Positions 6,756 to 7,041 of a DNA stretch of 7,041 bases are shown in pieces (within the stretch, counting starts at the first letter, position 1; each line of letters begins with the position of its first letter). The stretch is from Candidatus Apopatocola equi (GTDB lineage: Bacteria; Bacillota; Clostridia; Oscillospirales; Oscillospiraceae): NCBI GenBank assembly GCA_018065965.1, contig JAGHSH010000008.1:1-7041 (forward strand), read 5' to 3'. Position numbers and translations under genes: made by a program. Below the pieces are notes generated by a model. It searched no databases. It saw nothing but the letters and a program-made list of their open reading frames with translations, and was not told where the DNA came from.

Positions 6756-6990
6756 AGGCCACCCCGTCGATCCTTCCGCGGATGAGCACGCCCTCCGCAT
6801 CCATAGCCGAGAGGATCAGACCGCTGCCGTAAATGCCGTTGCGCCCGCTCCCGGCGGCAAGGATCACTTCCTCTGTGCTGTAGCCCAGCTGGCCCCGGTG
6901 TTCCCGGGCCAGCAGCTGTTCTCTGCCCCAGAGGACCAGCTGCACGCCGCCCGGAGGAAGCCCGAGACTGCCGGCAATGCCGTCCGTCAC
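6748..6990 (-). CDS. yqfC: Sporulation protein YqfC
   Basis: This small protein belongs to the YabP/YqfC family of sporulation proteins. The 80 residues match the family pattern: a hydrophobic strand around VQLVLWGREQLL, then EHRGQLGYSTEEVIL, the short G-x-YGSGLIL strand and a closing LIRGRIDGVAYG. Most homologues are about 90 residues, so it is a little short. The start is a GTG at 6988-6990, chosen because GGAGGTG lies 7 bases upstream. An ATG between them (6995-6997) is in another frame and gives no family match. The stop overlaps the start of yqfD, the universal partner of this gene, so the two are translated together. Presence of the pair argues for an endospore former. The promoter must lie beyond the window or be weak. 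Confidence 0.9.
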   Translation of the reverse strand: MTDGIAGSLGLPPGGVQLVLWGREQLLAREHRGQLGYSTEEVILAAGSGRNGIYGSGLILSAMDAEGVLIRGRIDGVAYG

Positions 6991-6996
6991 TGTCCA

Positions 6997-7041
6997 TCAC
7001 CTCCGGGAAAAAGATATGTGCCGTTCTGCAAGTTCAACACC
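6997..7041 (-). CDS. Possible C-terminal tail of an upstream gene (partial)
   Basis: Reading leftward from the right edge, one frame is open for 14 codons (GVELAERHISFSRR) and ends in a TGA lying within the yqfC ribosome site, only 6 bases before the yqfC start codon. That geometry is common for translationally coupled genes, so this may be the end of the preceding gene in the operon. The fragment is far too short to identify and could equally be a non-coding upstream region. Confidence 0.3.
   Translation of the reverse strand, partial: GVELAERHISFSRR
6998..7004 (-). promoter_or_regulatory. Ribosome binding site of yqfC
   Basis: GGAGGTG on the minus strand, 7 bases before the GTG codon at 6988-6990, decides the yqfC start. 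It overlaps a TGA stop of a frame that is open to the right edge, a typical coupled arrangement. Confidence 0.75.

Noticed and set aside
4698..6785. A plus-strand open frame of 695 codons running across phoH and yqfD
   Set aside because: It is antisense to two well-supported genes, has no family motifs, crosses a gene boundary, and is explained by high GC at the third codon position removing stops from the opposite strand.
7011..7018. CATATCTT upstream of yqfC as a sigma-E -10 element
   Set aside because: Sigma-E control of yqfC is known in Bacillus, but the bases 14-15 upstream (TGTTGAA) do not resemble a sigma-E -35, and the window ends just beyond, so the match is not convincing.

Overview
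The window reads as a stretch of chromosomal core genome from a GC-rich, endospore-forming member of the Clostridia. Oscillospiraceae-like is my best guess from protein style and from mutS2 lying next to recO; the exact taxon cannot be fixed by eye. All credible genes are on the minus strand, so biological order runs from high to low coordinates. No tRNA, rRNA, CRISPR array, insertion sequence or phage gene was seen, and no stretch over 300 bases lacks a gene.

From right to left: a possible 14-residue C-terminal tail of an upstream gene (6997-7041); yqfC and yqfD, a sporulation pair (6748-6990 and 5628-6755); phoH (4584-5597), ybeY (4132-4587) and era (3243-4142), three genes tied to RNA metabolism and 16S rRNA/30S maturation; a very small yqzL-like gene (3088-3192); a stem-loop terminator (3069-3103) overlapping the end of yqzL; an AT-rich island (3025-3072) that probably holds the recO promoter; recO (2284-3024); and mutS2 (304-2253, continuing in another frame from 311 to the left edge). 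Gene junctions upstream of yqzL are tight: 8-base, 4-base and 11-base overlaps and a 30-base gap. This suggests one co-transcribed unit yqfC-yqfD-phoH-ybeY-era-yqzL, followed by a second unit recO-mutS2.

Compared with the familiar Bacillus order (yqfC-yqfD-phoH-yqfF-ybeY-dgkA-cdd-era-yqzL-recO), the layout is compact: the HD-domain hydrolase, diacylglycerol kinase and cytidine deaminase genes are absent.

The clearest anomaly is in mutS2. The reading frame with the clamp and ATPase parts stops at 304-306, yet the missing C-terminal Smr domain is encoded directly downstream in the +1 frame. The shift must lie within about ten bases. It could be a sequence error, a real disrupting mutation, or (less likely) programmed frameshifting. 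A second point is the yqzL region, where an 11-base perfect inverted repeat encloses the tiny gene and shares bases with both a local hairpin and the terminator loop. I see no sign of a wholly new multi-gene system; the rest is conserved housekeeping and sporulation content.
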